From Planctomycetota bacterium (GTDB taxonomy: Bacteria; Planctomycetota; GCA-002687715; DRQF01), in assembly GCA_015485455.1 (NCBI GenBank), contig WFTN01000216.1, positions 1 to 15,832 on the forward strand: a stretch of DNA of 15,832 nucleotides, in the 5' to 3' direction. This document shows, piece by piece, positions 1 to 8,853 of this stretch (position 1 is the first letter of the stretch; each line of letters begins with the position of its first letter). Made by a program: the position numbers and the translations under genes. The notes beneath the pieces were generated by a model. It ran no database searches, was not told the origin of the DNA, and saw only the letters and a program-made list of their open reading frames with translations.

Positions 1-1386
1 ACTCTTGACAATGATGTCTTGAGAACCTTCGGGGGTTTGGGGCTGTGTCAATTGAAGGTCGAAAGTGGTCTTGCCGCAATTGTAGGATTTCTCTCCCAGG
101 GGGCCACCGGTCAACTTGAGAGCATCGACTAAAACCTTGAGATCAATAGGGTTTCGAGTCATGTCACCAGGAATAAGCCCACCAACCTGGACTTTGCCAC
201 CCAAATCTGGGATGCCTTCGAAGTAAGTTGACCAAATGGACAAATCTGTGTTTGCGTCCAAACGCATGCCACGACTGGGTTGATCTCCCATGGCATAGTC
301 ACCGCTGAGAGAGAATTTCCCACCAGGGACAGCAACTTCACATTGGCTCAAAGTCAGTAGGTCCCCCGCCATCTTGACATTCACCACCCCTGTGCCGCAT
401 GGAACTGCCTTCTTTTGATTGGGCATTCCGACAATCTCAACGTCGCTGAGATTGATGAGAGCTTCGACGACCGGGGGCTGCCCCTCAGCCATGAGGACAG
501 TGTTGTCAATCGTTCCCGAAGTCGAAGCCACGCCGCCAGCAGAGGTTTTTGCCACGAGGCCTTGCCACTGTGTCTTACCGCTTACCCGAGTAGCACCTTG
601 AGGGCCGTAGTTCAGGTTATAGTGGGTGTTCACTGTGCCGGAAAGACCACTCAGGTATTGACCCAGATGTGGTTGGTAATCGAAGAGTTGCAGATCGCTC
701 CAGGACAAAGTTCCTGTGGCTGTTATTTTGTCATTGGGAAGCAAGCGATCGCCATCAAACAACTGGCACTTTAGGTCACAGTCAAGACCAGATGGTCCCG
801 TGACTTTTACCTTCAGGTCAGCACCTCGAGAAGCCTCCAAAGAAACGTTCATTCCTGGGAAATCGAGGGCTCGATCCAATTTGATGTCCGAATAGACGAT
901 ACGAAGGTTGTTGACGCGAGCTCTGACCAAGAAATCTGGAATCTCAGTAGATTCGGATCCGGTCTTCTCTCCCTTCTTCTTCGGCCCCTTGGCAATGTCT
1001 TGCCAATCGACCCCTGTTTCGTTTCGTTTGATTCTCACAGTCACATTTTCTGCGACGATGTCCTCAACGATAAAGCGGGACGCCAAGATATCACTCAAAC
1101 TTGGGGCGGTCGTCACCTTGCCAACGGACAAGCAAGGCTCCGATTCTCCCGGCCGGGTCATCGTAAATCCTTCGATTTGGCTGCCGCTCATCCACCCGAA
1201 AGAAAAATCCTCCATGGTGACTTTGGCATCGAGACTCTCCTCCATGGCTTCAACGATCTTTCCTTGGATAAAACCAGAGAAAAGTGTGGGAGCCAGGGCC
1301 ACGAGAACGGCGACGAGAAGAATGAGAAGCAAGACAGCCCGCATGATGCGGCCGAGTGCTGATTTCTTGGGTTTATCTGTGGTCAT
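1..1386 (-). CDS. AsmA-like membrane-anchored protein, partial (C-terminus beyond the left edge)
   Basis: An open minus-strand frame runs without a stop from an ATG at 1384-1386 to base 1, giving 462 residues; the 3' end lies outside the window. The N-terminus is a short basic cytosolic tail followed by one hydrophobic helix (about residues 14-36, rich in Leu, Val and Ala). Next comes a segment typical of AsmA-family N-termini, in which a helix leads into 'amphipathic beta' stretches (around FSFGWMSGSQIEGFTM). The rest alternates short beta-like stretches with Gly, Asp and Asn turns and has no catalytic motif, as in AsmA/DUF748-type proteins. That family is anchored in the inner membrane, extends into the periplasm, and in Proteobacteria is linked to outer-membrane lipid transport or assembly. 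The role here is inferred from general architecture only. No strong Shine-Dalgarno lies before the ATG (only GGAAA about 10 bases upstream). It is transcribed away from the helicase gene. Confidence 0.72.
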   Translation of the reverse strand, partial: MTTDKPKKSALGRIMRAVLLLILLVAVLVALAPTLFSGFIQGKIVEAMEESLDAKVTMEDFSFGWMSGSQIEGFTMTRPGESEPCLSVGKVTTAPSLSDILASRFIVEDIVAENVTVRIKRNETGVDWQDIAKGPKKKGEKTGSESTEIPDFLVRARVNNLRIVYSDIKLDRALDFPGMNVSLEASRGADLKVKVTGPSGLDCDLKCQLFDGDRLLPNDKITATGTLSWSDLQLFDYQPHLGQYLSGLSGTVNTHYNLNYGPQGATRVSGKTQWQGLVAKTSAGGVASTSGTIDNTVLMAEGQPPVVEALINLSDVEIVGMPNQKKAVPCGTGVVNVKMAGDLLTLSQCEVAVPGGKFSLSGDYAMGDQPSRGMRLDANTDLSIWSTYFEGIPDLGGKVQVGGLIPGDMTRNPIDLKVLVDALKLTGGPLGEKSYNCGKTTFDLQLTQPQTPEGSQDIIVKS

Positions 1387-1411
1387 AGCAAGTATTTCCA
1401 AAGTTTGATGA

Positions 1412-1426
1412 CGGGACTCTATACTA
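1412..1426 (-). promoter_or_regulatory. Candidate -10-like element for the AsmA-like gene
   Basis: Read on the minus strand this is TAGTATAGAGTCCCG. TAGTAT or TATAGA could serve as a -10 hexamer about 30 bases before the AsmA-like start codon. It matches the element facing the helicase gene at 12 of 15 positions. No good -35 hexamer lies 16-18 bases upstream, so the promoter call is weak. A shared regulator site is an alternative. Confidence 0.3.
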
Positions 1427-1540
1427 AGAAAACTGGCCGAAATTGCGGGGTATTTTCTCAAGCTTTAAGGCATCTTGGCCAAAGGCTTTAGAACGGTAGA
1501 GTGAGAGGGCGCCTCCCCCCAGGCCTTATTCGGGGACAAA

Positions 1541-1555
1541 TAGTATAAAGGCGCG
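1541..1555 (+). promoter_or_regulatory. Candidate -10-like element for the helicase operon
   Basis: The sequence TAGTATAAAGGCGCG lies 80 bases before the helicase start codon and contains TATAAA, a fair -10 hexamer. It mirrors the minus-strand element at 1412-1426 with 12 of 15 identical bases. No recognisable -35 hexamer lies at the usual spacing, so a non-housekeeping sigma factor, an activator-dependent promoter, or chance are all possible. Confidence 0.3.
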
Positions 1556-1634
1556 AGAAATTGCGAATCGTATCCATGCCTCCAAGGTACGTGAACCATA
1601 GCGAAACGAGAGATAAGAGAGAGCTTTTTGACTC

Positions 1635-4600
1635 ATGGCAGACCAGGACAGCAAAATCGGCGAAAATAGCTCAAATGAAGATGGGGATAGGGTGAATTCC
1701 TCGATTCAAGCAGATCAAACAAGTGACTTAGAGGAAAATAGGGAAGAAACCACCCCAGAATTGCCCCCTACCACTGTTGAGCTCCATTTGGATTACGACC
1801 GTTTGGTCAATTTCGCCATGCAACAAAACGATGTTCCGGTGGTGAAGCGCCTCAACTTGGTCAACTCTTCAGAGGCCTTGGACGATGTCACGATCGCCAT
1901 TCAATTGGGTAGCGGCCTCTCAGAAGAACTTCACATTCGCCTGGATCGAATCGCCCCAGAAGAAGAAATCAACCTCGAGCACATCAGTTTGCCTCTCAAC
2001 GTCGATCGTCTGAAAGAGCAATCCGAACGTCAAGAAACCGAATTAGAAGTAACTGTTTCGGCTCGTGGCAAGAGCCCTTCCGTGAAGGGATTCCCCGTTG
2101 AAGTCTTGGCATTTAATGAATGGCCCGGTCTTAGCACTCTCCCGGAAGTCTTAGCAGCCTTTGTTCTTCCGAACAGCCGAGGGGTCAATGCACTCATCGG
2201 AAAGACCGTCCGCACTCACGAAGAGCGTCAGTCCATTCCGATCTTGGATGGCTACCAAAGCGGTGACCCCAACGGCGTGATCGAACAGATTCGATCCATT
2301 TATGAAACTCTGGCCCGAGAAGATTTGGGTTATGTGGGCGTGCCAGCCAGCTTTGAAGATGACGGCCAAAAGGTCCGTTTTCCGGACGTGATTCTCCAAG
2401 ACAAAGTTGGCAATTGCCTGGACCTTTCCCTCCTCGCTGCCAGTGTCATGGAACAATGCGGCCTCAACCCCATTATCGTCTTGACCAAAGGTCATGCCTT
2501 TTGTGGAGCTTGGGTCAGCGATCACTGTTTCCCAGAACCAACAATCGATGACGTGACTTCTTTGCGCAAGCGAATCGACGTTGAAGACATTGTTGTCTTC
2601 GAGTCCACCTTACTGGCCAATCGACCTTTAGTTCCCTTTCATGTTGCCAGAAGTGATGGCAGGAAACACCTGGACAACGGAGACGACTTTTGCGCTGTCA
2701 TTGACATCCGCAGAGCCCGCAAGCTCAAGATTCGCCCACTACCCCAAGCCTCGCAAGAATTCGAAAGCGAGGGAGAATATTTCGGCGTCACCACAACAAG
2801 GATATCTCCTGAAGACTTGGCCACCCTGGGAGCTGAAGTCGAAGATGCCACCACCATCGTGCCCCTTCAGGCAATCGAAGCCCCAACTGTCGAACAACAA
2901 GCGCCTGAGGAAGACAGCCGCATTCGTCGATGGCAAAGAAAACTCTTGGACTTGTCCCTCCGCAACCGTCTTCTCAATTTCCGCCCAACCAAGAAGAATA
3001 TTCCTCTCTTAATTCCCGACTTGGGAGGGTTCGAAGATGCCGTGGAAGGTGGCGTCTCCTTCACCCTCCGCGGGCGCCCTGGCGAGCAAATAGCCAATTC
3101 ACCCCGCGACATGACTATTCAGAAAGATCGCCTTCATGAAGACAGTAAAGTATCGATTCTGGCTGAAGACCTGAACAACCGCATCGTCCATGTTGACACC
3201 GACGAAAAAAATCTCGACGGCAAATTGCTGGATCTGTATCGAGCCAGCCGTAACGAGTTGGAAGAGACGGGCTCCAACACGCTCTTCTTGGCTTTGGGAT
3301 TCTTGTCCTGGAAAGAAAACGAAAGCAGCAACCTGGAACGATTGGCACCCATTATTCTCTTGCCCATGCACTTGACGCGCAAGAGCATCCGCGAGGGATT
3401 CCGCCTTCAGCGAGGCGACGAGGATGCGCGCATCAATACCACCTTATTGGAGAAGTTGAAGCAAGACTTCGGCTTGGATACCGATCACCTGAAGACGCTC
3501 CCCGAAGATGAAAACGGCGTCGACATCGACCTTGCTCTGAAGAACTTCAGAAAGGTCATCATGGATGTGCCACGCTGGGACGTGGTCAACAACTGTGCCC
3601 TGGGGTTATTCTCCTTTAATAAGTTTCTCATGTGGGCAGACTTGGAGAGCCATCAAGATTCTCTTCTCAATAGCAAAGTCGTACGTCATTTGGTCGAAAC
3701 CCCAGGCTCGGCATTCGAGGGTAACGTTGTTTACCCTCAAGCTTCTGAACTAGACAAGATCCTGCCTGCTGGCGAAAATCTTTGCCCCATGGACGCTGAC
3801 TCATCCCAGCTGAGCGCCGTTATAGCGGCGGCCCAAGGTCATACCTTCGTACTGCAAGGCCCCCCAGGAACGGGAAAGTCTCAAACGATCACCAACCTCA
3901 TTGCTCATTGCCTATCGAGGGGAAAACGTGTCCTTTTCGTGGCAGAGAAAATGGCTGCCCTCAACGTGGTTCACGATCGCTTAAGCAAGATCGGCCTGGC
4001 GTCCAGTTGTTTAGAGCTCCACTCTAAGAAAACCAGCAAACGCCATGTCTTAGATCAACTTCAGACAGCAATGACCGCCACAGCCCACAAAAGTACAGGA
4101 GAATGGGAAGAGTTAGCAGAAGAACTCACGGACCGTAGAAAAGACCTCAACGACTATGTCCAAGAGATTCATTCTCGAAGACCCCCGGGCCTCAGCATCT
4201 TTCAAGCCACCTCAAGACTAGCCAACATGGGCGACTTGCCACGCGTCCAATTGAATCTCGCCCACGTTCATGAAATCCACCGGAGCGAAGTCGATGAATT
4301 AGGAGAGTTAGCCGGTTCATTAGGAACAGCTGCCAAGATGGTCGCCCCCGTGAATGACCATTTGTTGCATTCGATTCAAGTCAGCGATTGGAGCCCCAAG
4401 CTAGCCGACCATATTGACCAAGCCGTTCGAGCCGCACAAAAGTCAAAAAAGGATCTTAGCCGAAGTCGCATTGCCATTGGCGAAGAGCTCGGATTACCAG
4501 AGAACGTCGAAACAGACTCCCGTGGCCAGCTTGACGGCTTGAGGCGTCTTTTCGCCTTGCTCTTAGAAAACCCTGGCAGTAGCCGCGATCTACTGACCGA

Positions 4601-7600
4601 ACCTGGATGGGAAGGAATCAAAGAGAGTCTAAAACCTTCATTGGATCGAGGTCGCCAACTGGCCGATCTCCGAATGGAATTGGAGAGACGATACTTAGAT
4701 GAGCTTCTGGCCACAGATGTCACGTCATGGCTCACTTCTTTGCAGAAGGCCCGTTCCTCATTCCCACCCCTCTCCTGGATTCGAGTCTTCCTCACCAAAA
4801 GAGCACTCAAACCCTTCGTAAGAGGTTCTCTGGCGGACACGGACACCCTGGTCCTCGACTTAGGACGCATCCAAAAACTAAGAGAAGAAGAACGCCAGCT
4901 GGCAGAGATTTGCGACCAAGAAAAGCGATTCTTCGGTCATCATTGGCGAGGGGCCAGGAGCGACTGGCAGAAACTACAAGAGATCATTGCCTGGGCCGAA
5001 TCCTTCCGTCAGGAATTAGCTCAACTCAGCCACAACGCTGACTGGGTCGCTGGCGGTTTTCGTGAACGGGCAATCAGACTTGCAGTTGAAGACAGTGACC
5101 AACTTATTGGTCCATCTTCTCTGCGTCAAGACATGGACACCTTCTTGAACGATCTCCTCCAATTAGATCATCGCTTGGAGGCCCTCGATAACATTGTCCA
5201 TTTCGACAAACTTGCGGCCTTTGGGTCAGAAAACGACGAGGGATATTTCGACCGTCTGGGGAAAACTCTCGACAACCTCCTCGACGGCAGAAGAGATCTG
5301 CGAGATTGGTGCCATTGGTCACACTTGATGGCAAGAGCTCAAGAGAAAGGCTTAGAAGAACTAGGGAAAAGTTTGGGCGATGGTTCATTGGCAGGAGAAA
5401 ATGCTCTCAAGGTCTTCAAGAAAAGCCTCTTGGAAGACTGGCTCAATCAGCAATTGGAGGACTCCCTCCTCTTGCGACGCTTCAACAGTTTAGAGCATGA
5501 GCGTAAGATCGCAGCATTTGCTGCCTTGGACCAAAAGATGATCTCCCTTAGTTCAGAGGTGATCAAGTCACGCATCAATGCCAACCTTCCAGGTTTCTCG
5601 AAAGAGGCATCGGCCAAGTCAGAAGTTGGTATTCTCCAGCGGCAGCTCAAACTCAAGCGCCGCCATATGCCGATTCGTCGGTTGTTTGAATCCCTACCGG
5701 ACCTACTCCCTCGCCTAAAGCCCTGTCTCCTCATGAGCCCCTTAAGCGTCGCCCAATACTTGAGCACCGACTACCCTCGCGCTGACATCGTAGTCTTCGA
5801 TGAAGCCTCGCAAATCCCGGTATGGGACGCAATCGGCGCCCTGGCCCGGGGGGAATCCGCCGTCATTGTGGGCGACTCGAAACAACTTCCCCCGACCAGT
5901 TTCTTTCGCACCCAAGATGACGAAGACGATGACCCAGATAGCGACATGGTAGAAGAAGTTGAGAGCATCTTAGACGAATGCGAGGCCGGAGGATTCACCT
6001 CCCTCAACCTCTCTTGGCACTACCGATCTCGACACGAAGACCTCATCTCCTTTAGCAACCATCACTACTACAATAACCGTCTCATGACTTTCCCTTCCCC
6101 GGGAGATACGAATAACCACATGGGCGTCCACTTCGTCCAAGTTGAAGACGCCCACTACGACCGAGCGAAGACCAGAACTAACAAAAATGAAGCCAAAGCT
6201 GTTGTCAGCGATGTTCTTCGCCGCCTGACCGATCCTCAGTTGAGCCAGGACACCATCGGCATCGTCGCTTTCAGTCAAGCACAACAAAACTGCATTGAAG
6301 ACTACTTGGATGAAGCCCGCAGAGAGCACCCAGAAATCGAGTCTTTCTTCGGCGAAGATGTCGCCGAAGCCGTTTTCGTTAAGAACTTAGAAAATGTCCA
6401 AGGTGACGAAAGAGACATCATCCTGTTCTCAATCTGCTACGGTCCTGATGCCGACGGTCGCGTGTCCATGAACTTTGGGCCACTGAATCGGGAAGGGGGA
6501 GAACGTCGTCTCAATGTCGCGATCACCAGGGCAAGAAAAGAACTGCGAGTTTTCTCTACCTTACGCCACGAACAAATTGATCTCTCGCGAAGTCGGGCCT
6601 TAGGCGTGGCGCACCTGAAGTCATTCTTGGAATACGCCGACCGTGGTCACGTCGCCCTGCCTTCGAATTTGGGCCAACGTGGTTTGCGGGAAGCCGAATC
6701 TCCACTCAACGAAGCCATTGCCAAACGCCTGCGGGAACGAGGTTACAAGGTATCCTTACATGTCGGTTCTTCCTCCCAGCCCATCGACTTGGCCATTCAT
6801 GATCCAGACAATGCCGATACCTTCATCTTGGGGATTGAATGCGACGGCAGCAACTATAGCGACTCCGCCAATGCCCGGGATCGCGACCGTATTCGCCCCA
6901 ATGTTCTGAAAGGGCTGGGGTGGGAGCTTTGCCGAGTATGGAGCGGTGACTGGTTGCAGGATCCAGAGCGCGTCTTAGAAGCGATCGAAGCCAAACTCGT
7001 CGAGAAGAGTGATTCTCCCCCGCCACTTACGGAAGAGCAAGAACTTGCGAACGAATTGGAAGCGGAAGAGAACAGCGCCTCAATAACAGACGATGAGGAA
7101 GGAGAGCATCTCAAGCTCAAATTGGTGGAGGCCGTGGAGATATATCGGCCAACAGTGATCCCCAAGAGCAACCTGGGCGCTGAAGCTCTCTACGACGAAA
7201 ATCAAGAAGACGCGGTGCGGCAAGTCATCACTTCAATTCTTGTGCAAGAGTCGCCTGTGTCACTGAATCTCGTGTGTCGACGGTTGATGACAACCTTGGG
7301 TATTGACCGACTCACCAGCCGTGTGCGCAACCGTGTCACAACTTTAATCGCCGAACTGCCGGAGGGAGAAAAACCTAAGATCTTTGACGGCGTCTATTTC
7401 TTAGGTGATGATGAACCCAGCAACTACCGGAAATTTCGCACTGCGGCCTTGGGTGAGATCCCACGGCAAGCCGATGACATTCATCCCATAGAAATTGCCA
7501 ACGCCTGCAAACGGGTCATGGAAGAACAGATCGCCCTTCCCCTCACTGACCTACCAAAAGAAACCGCGAGAATGTTAGGCTTTCCACGTTTGGGCTCAAA

Positions 7601-7715
7601 GGTGAAAGCCGCCATGGACAAGGGCATCGAAGAAATCTTGACCAAGGGCTGGGGAATCCTCGACGACGGACAAGTTCGCCTGCCCCGACAAACTCCAAAA
7701 CAGGACGAGGTGTAA
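1635..7715 (+). CDS. Giant SF1 helicase-nuclease: transglutaminase-like, DUF4011, helicase, Vsr/MTES_1575-like nuclease, DUF3320 (Hhe-like)
   Basis: This 2026-residue cytosolic protein reads as a multidomain nucleic-acid enzyme. Residues 1-45 are acidic and probably disordered. A beta-rich part follows, then a transglutaminase-like domain (about 200-350) with Cys261 (GNCLD), His287 (GHAF) and Glu323 as candidate triad. DUF4011 starts near 429 (W433; RNRLLNF at 443-449). The SF1 helicase has Walker A GPPGTGKS at 742-749 (K748), Walker B D1389-E1390, motif III GDSKQLPP from 1413, motif IV WHYRSR from 1461, QGDE at 1589-1592 and motif VI NVAITR at 1627-1632. A long, largely helical insertion (about 800-1330) separates Walker A from Walker B. 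A PD-(D/E)xK nuclease follows (D1718, E1735, D1737 in GIECDG, then the R-W-rich WELCRVWSGDW), and DUF3320 fills about 1837-2010. This layout is that of the Hhe anti-phage family; the defence role here is inferred. It heads a three-gene unit, and all core motifs look intact. Confidence 0.92.
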   Translation: MADQDSKIGENSSNEDGDRVNSSIQADQTSDLEENREETTPELPPTTVELHLDYDRLVNFAMQQNDVPVVKRLNLVNSSEALDDVTIAIQLGSGLSEELHIRLDRIAPEEEINLEHISLPLNVDRLKEQSERQETELEVTVSARGKSPSVKGFPVEVLAFNEWPGLSTLPEVLAAFVLPNSRGVNALIGKTVRTHEERQSIPILDGYQSGDPNGVIEQIRSIYETLAREDLGYVGVPASFEDDGQKVRFPDVILQDKVGNCLDLSLLAASVMEQCGLNPIIVLTKGHAFCGAWVSDHCFPEPTIDDVTSLRKRIDVEDIVVFESTLLANRPLVPFHVARSDGRKHLDNGDDFCAVIDIRRARKLKIRPLPQASQEFESEGEYFGVTTTRISPEDLATLGAEVEDATTIVPLQAIEAPTVEQQAPEEDSRIRRWQRKLLDLSLRNRLLNFRPTKKNIPLLIPDLGGFEDAVEGGVSFTLRGRPGEQIANSPRDMTIQKDRLHEDSKVSILAEDLNNRIVHVDTDEKNLDGKLLDLYRASRNELEETGSNTLFLALGFLSWKENESSNLERLAPIILLPMHLTRKSIREGFRLQRGDEDARINTTLLEKLKQDFGLDTDHLKTLPEDENGVDIDLALKNFRKVIMDVPRWDVVNNCALGLFSFNKFLMWADLESHQDSLLNSKVVRHLVETPGSAFEGNVVYPQASELDKILPAGENLCPMDADSSQLSAVIAAAQGHTFVLQGPPGTGKSQTITNLIAHCLSRGKRVLFVAEKMAALNVVHDRLSKIGLASSCLELHSKKTSKRHVLDQLQTAMTATAHKSTGEWEELAEELTDRRKDLNDYVQEIHSRRPPGLSIFQATSRLANMGDLPRVQLNLAHVHEIHRSEVDELGELAGSLGTAAKMVAPVNDHLLHSIQVSDWSPKLADHIDQAVRAAQKSKKDLSRSRIAIGEELGLPENVETDSRGQLDGLRRLFALLLENPGSSRDLLTEPGWEGIKESLKPSLDRGRQLADLRMELERRYLDELLATDVTSWLTSLQKARSSFPPLSWIRVFLTKRALKPFVRGSLADTDTLVLDLGRIQKLREEERQLAEICDQEKRFFGHHWRGARSDWQKLQEIIAWAESFRQELAQLSHNADWVAGGFRERAIRLAVEDSDQLIGPSSLRQDMDTFLNDLLQLDHRLEALDNIVHFDKLAAFGSENDEGYFDRLGKTLDNLLDGRRDLRDWCHWSHLMARAQEKGLEELGKSLGDGSLAGENALKVFKKSLLEDWLNQQLEDSLLLRRFNSLEHERKIAAFAALDQKMISLSSEVIKSRINANLPGFSKEASAKSEVGILQRQLKLKRRHMPIRRLFESLPDLLPRLKPCLLMSPLSVAQYLSTDYPRADIVVFDEASQIPVWDAIGALARGESAVIVGDSKQLPPTSFFRTQDDEDDDPDSDMVEEVESILDECEAGGFTSLNLSWHYRSRHEDLISFSNHHYYNNRLMTFPSPGDTNNHMGVHFVQVEDAHYDRAKTRTNKNEAKAVVSDVLRRLTDPQLSQDTIGIVAFSQAQQNCIEDYLDEARREHPEIESFFGEDVAEAVFVKNLENVQGDERDIILFSICYGPDADGRVSMNFGPLNREGGERRLNVAITRARKELRVFSTLRHEQIDLSRSRALGVAHLKSFLEYADRGHVALPSNLGQRGLREAESPLNEAIAKRLRERGYKVSLHVGSSSQPIDLAIHDPDNADTFILGIECDGSNYSDSANARDRDRIRPNVLKGLGWELCRVWSGDWLQDPERVLEAIEAKLVEKSDSPPPLTEEQELANELEAEENSASITDDEEGEHLKLKLVEAVEIYRPTVIPKSNLGAEALYDENQEDAVRQVITSILVQESPVSLNLVCRRLMTTLGIDRLTSRVRNRVTTLIAELPEGEKPKIFDGVYFLGDDEPSNYRKFRTAALGEIPRQADDIHPIEIANACKRVMEEQIALPLTDLPKETARMLGFPRLGSKVKAAMDKGIEEILTKGWGILDDGQVRLPRQTPKQDEV
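7707..7710 (+). promoter_or_regulatory. Ribosome binding site of the receiver-EAL gene
   Basis: GAGG lies seven bases before the ATG at 7718 and inside the last codons of the helicase gene. It supports this start and translation directly after the helicase stop codon at 7713-7715, which leaves only two bases between the genes. Confidence 0.55.
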
Positions 7716-7717
7716 GA

Positions 7718-8853
7718 ATGCCCCAAAACCTGCCAACAGTTCTCTTGGTCGGGCCTCCAGCATTTCAAGAGCGTGTCCTGCCTCACATGGCACCCAAAGC
7801 CGAGGCCCCAATCACCCTCAAACAGTGCCAGTCCCTGAGTGACTTAGATCTCATGGGAGTCGACCTCGTTATCTTTCGGCTCTCTGCTGATCGACCGGAT
7901 GACTTGGCTGGCATGCTCCAGTTCCTGTCCCAAGTCGACCGTCCTGATGCCATCGCCGTGGTAGATTCGTCAACGGAAGACTTAGGTATTGGAGCCGTGG
8001 CCCGTGGCGCCATTGACTTCATCCATGACGACCCTGACGATCTGGCGCTGATACCCGAACTGGCCAAAGAGACGCTTCGCCTTAAATCTCGGGGCAAACC
8101 CAACATAGACGAACTCCTCAAGTCTTTCGCCTCTGATGAAACATTTCAGACGGTCTGTCATCCCATCCTGAGATTGCAAGACATGACCACTTTTGGCTGG
8201 GAGTTCCTCAGTCGCGGGCCCAAAGGCCCCCTTTACCAACCGAGTCGTTTCTTTCGTTGGGGTAAAGAAAAGGATCGCCTTGTAGAATTCGACTTAGCTT
8301 GTCTGGATGCTGCCTTGGAAGCGGCTCAGCACAGTTCTTGCTGTGGGTGTTTGCATTTCAACCTTTTTCCAGAAACTTGGGCAACAAAGGAAGTTCGACC
8401 ACGCTTAGATCGCATGGCTGAACTTTTTCCTGACCATTGCTGCCTTGAACTCAGCGAAACCAATTTGTCGGCAGCAAACCGGAATTCACCCAGGAAAGAA
8501 GGCACTTGAAGAAAATAGGGATTAACTTGGCCATCGACGACATCGGATTTCAGGCCCGAGGTTTTGGATTAGTGAGGGATCTCCAGCCAGAAGTGCTTAA
8601 GATTGATCGCCGAGTCGTCAACAACATCGCGCGCCATCAATCTCGACGAGACATCGTCTCGTCCGCCCTCAAATTAGGAGAATCCTTGGGGGCATGGGTG
8701 ATCGCAGAAGGCGTTGAGCAACGGCAGGAATTAACAATCCTAGAAGAACTTGGGGTATCCTTCGCCCAAGGTTTCTTGTGGGGCAAACCGACTCTCCCAG
8801 ATCAGGCCACCCGTGGTCTGCCATTGGGAGATTCCAGACAGGAGCAGTCATGA
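7718..8853 (+). pseudogene. Pseudo-receiver plus EAL c-di-GMP phosphodiesterase, split by a frameshift
   Basis: Two frames together encode one EAL protein. The first (7718-8509, 263 residues) has a receiver-like N-terminus (about 5-125) in which the expected phospho-acceptor Asp after VDLVI is Phe/Arg and no acidic pocket is visible, so it is probably not phosphorylated. It then has the first half of an EAL domain with EFL at 162-164, N215 and E244. The second frame is open from 8449 to 8853 and supplies LAIDDIG (DD at 8536-8541), LKID (Lys at 8599-8601), AEGVE and QGFLWGKP. Restoring one base near 8477-8482, for example AACCGG to AACCCGG, would join them as an approximately 378-residue protein. 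EAL enzymes hydrolyse c-di-GMP to pGpG, and the metal and catalytic residues seem present. The gene starts two bases after the helicase and its stop overlaps the glk start. A sequencing error could give the same picture. No canonical slippery heptamer is seen, so programmed frameshifting is unlikely. Confidence 0.82.
8841..8844 (+). promoter_or_regulatory. Ribosome binding site that fixes the glk start
   Basis: GGAG lies five bases before ATG 8850-8852. It favours this start over the in-frame ATG at 8778, which would add 24 residues without homology before the phosphate-binding motif and would overlap the EAL reading frame by 76 bases. Confidence 0.65.

Larger units (their letters stand above)
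1387..1634. promoter_or_regulatory. Divergent intergenic region between the AsmA-like gene and the helicase operon
   Basis: These 248 bases separate two divergent genes and should hold both promoters. I see no small ORF with a convincing ribosome binding site and no strong stem-loop. The clearest structure is a pair of similar AT-rich motifs, one facing each gene and listed separately. A GC-rich patch around 1505-1521 contains the palindrome GGCGCC. The stretch before the helicase ATG is purine-rich (GAGAG repeats at 1607-1622) but has no canonical Shine-Dalgarno at ideal spacing. Confidence 0.5.

Noticed and set aside
908..1408. Plus-strand open frames opposite the AsmA-like gene (also 415-774 and 1000-1362)
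   Set aside because: They lie antisense to a longer uninterrupted frame with a membrane anchor and AsmA-like pattern. Their translations are Ser/Arg-rich without motifs or ribosome binding sites.
8449..8509. Programmed -1 frameshift in the EAL gene
   Set aside because: No canonical slippery heptamer in the zero frame and no evident downstream stem-loop, so mutation or sequence error is more likely.
8778..8849. N-terminal extension of glucokinase from an upstream ATG
   Set aside because: GGAG before ATG 8850 and alignment of the phosphate-binding motif at residues 6-12 favour the later start.
8506..8853. Independent small gene starting with TTG
   Set aside because: It is the second half of an EAL domain, continuous with the first half one frame away, and no ribosome binding site precedes the TTG.
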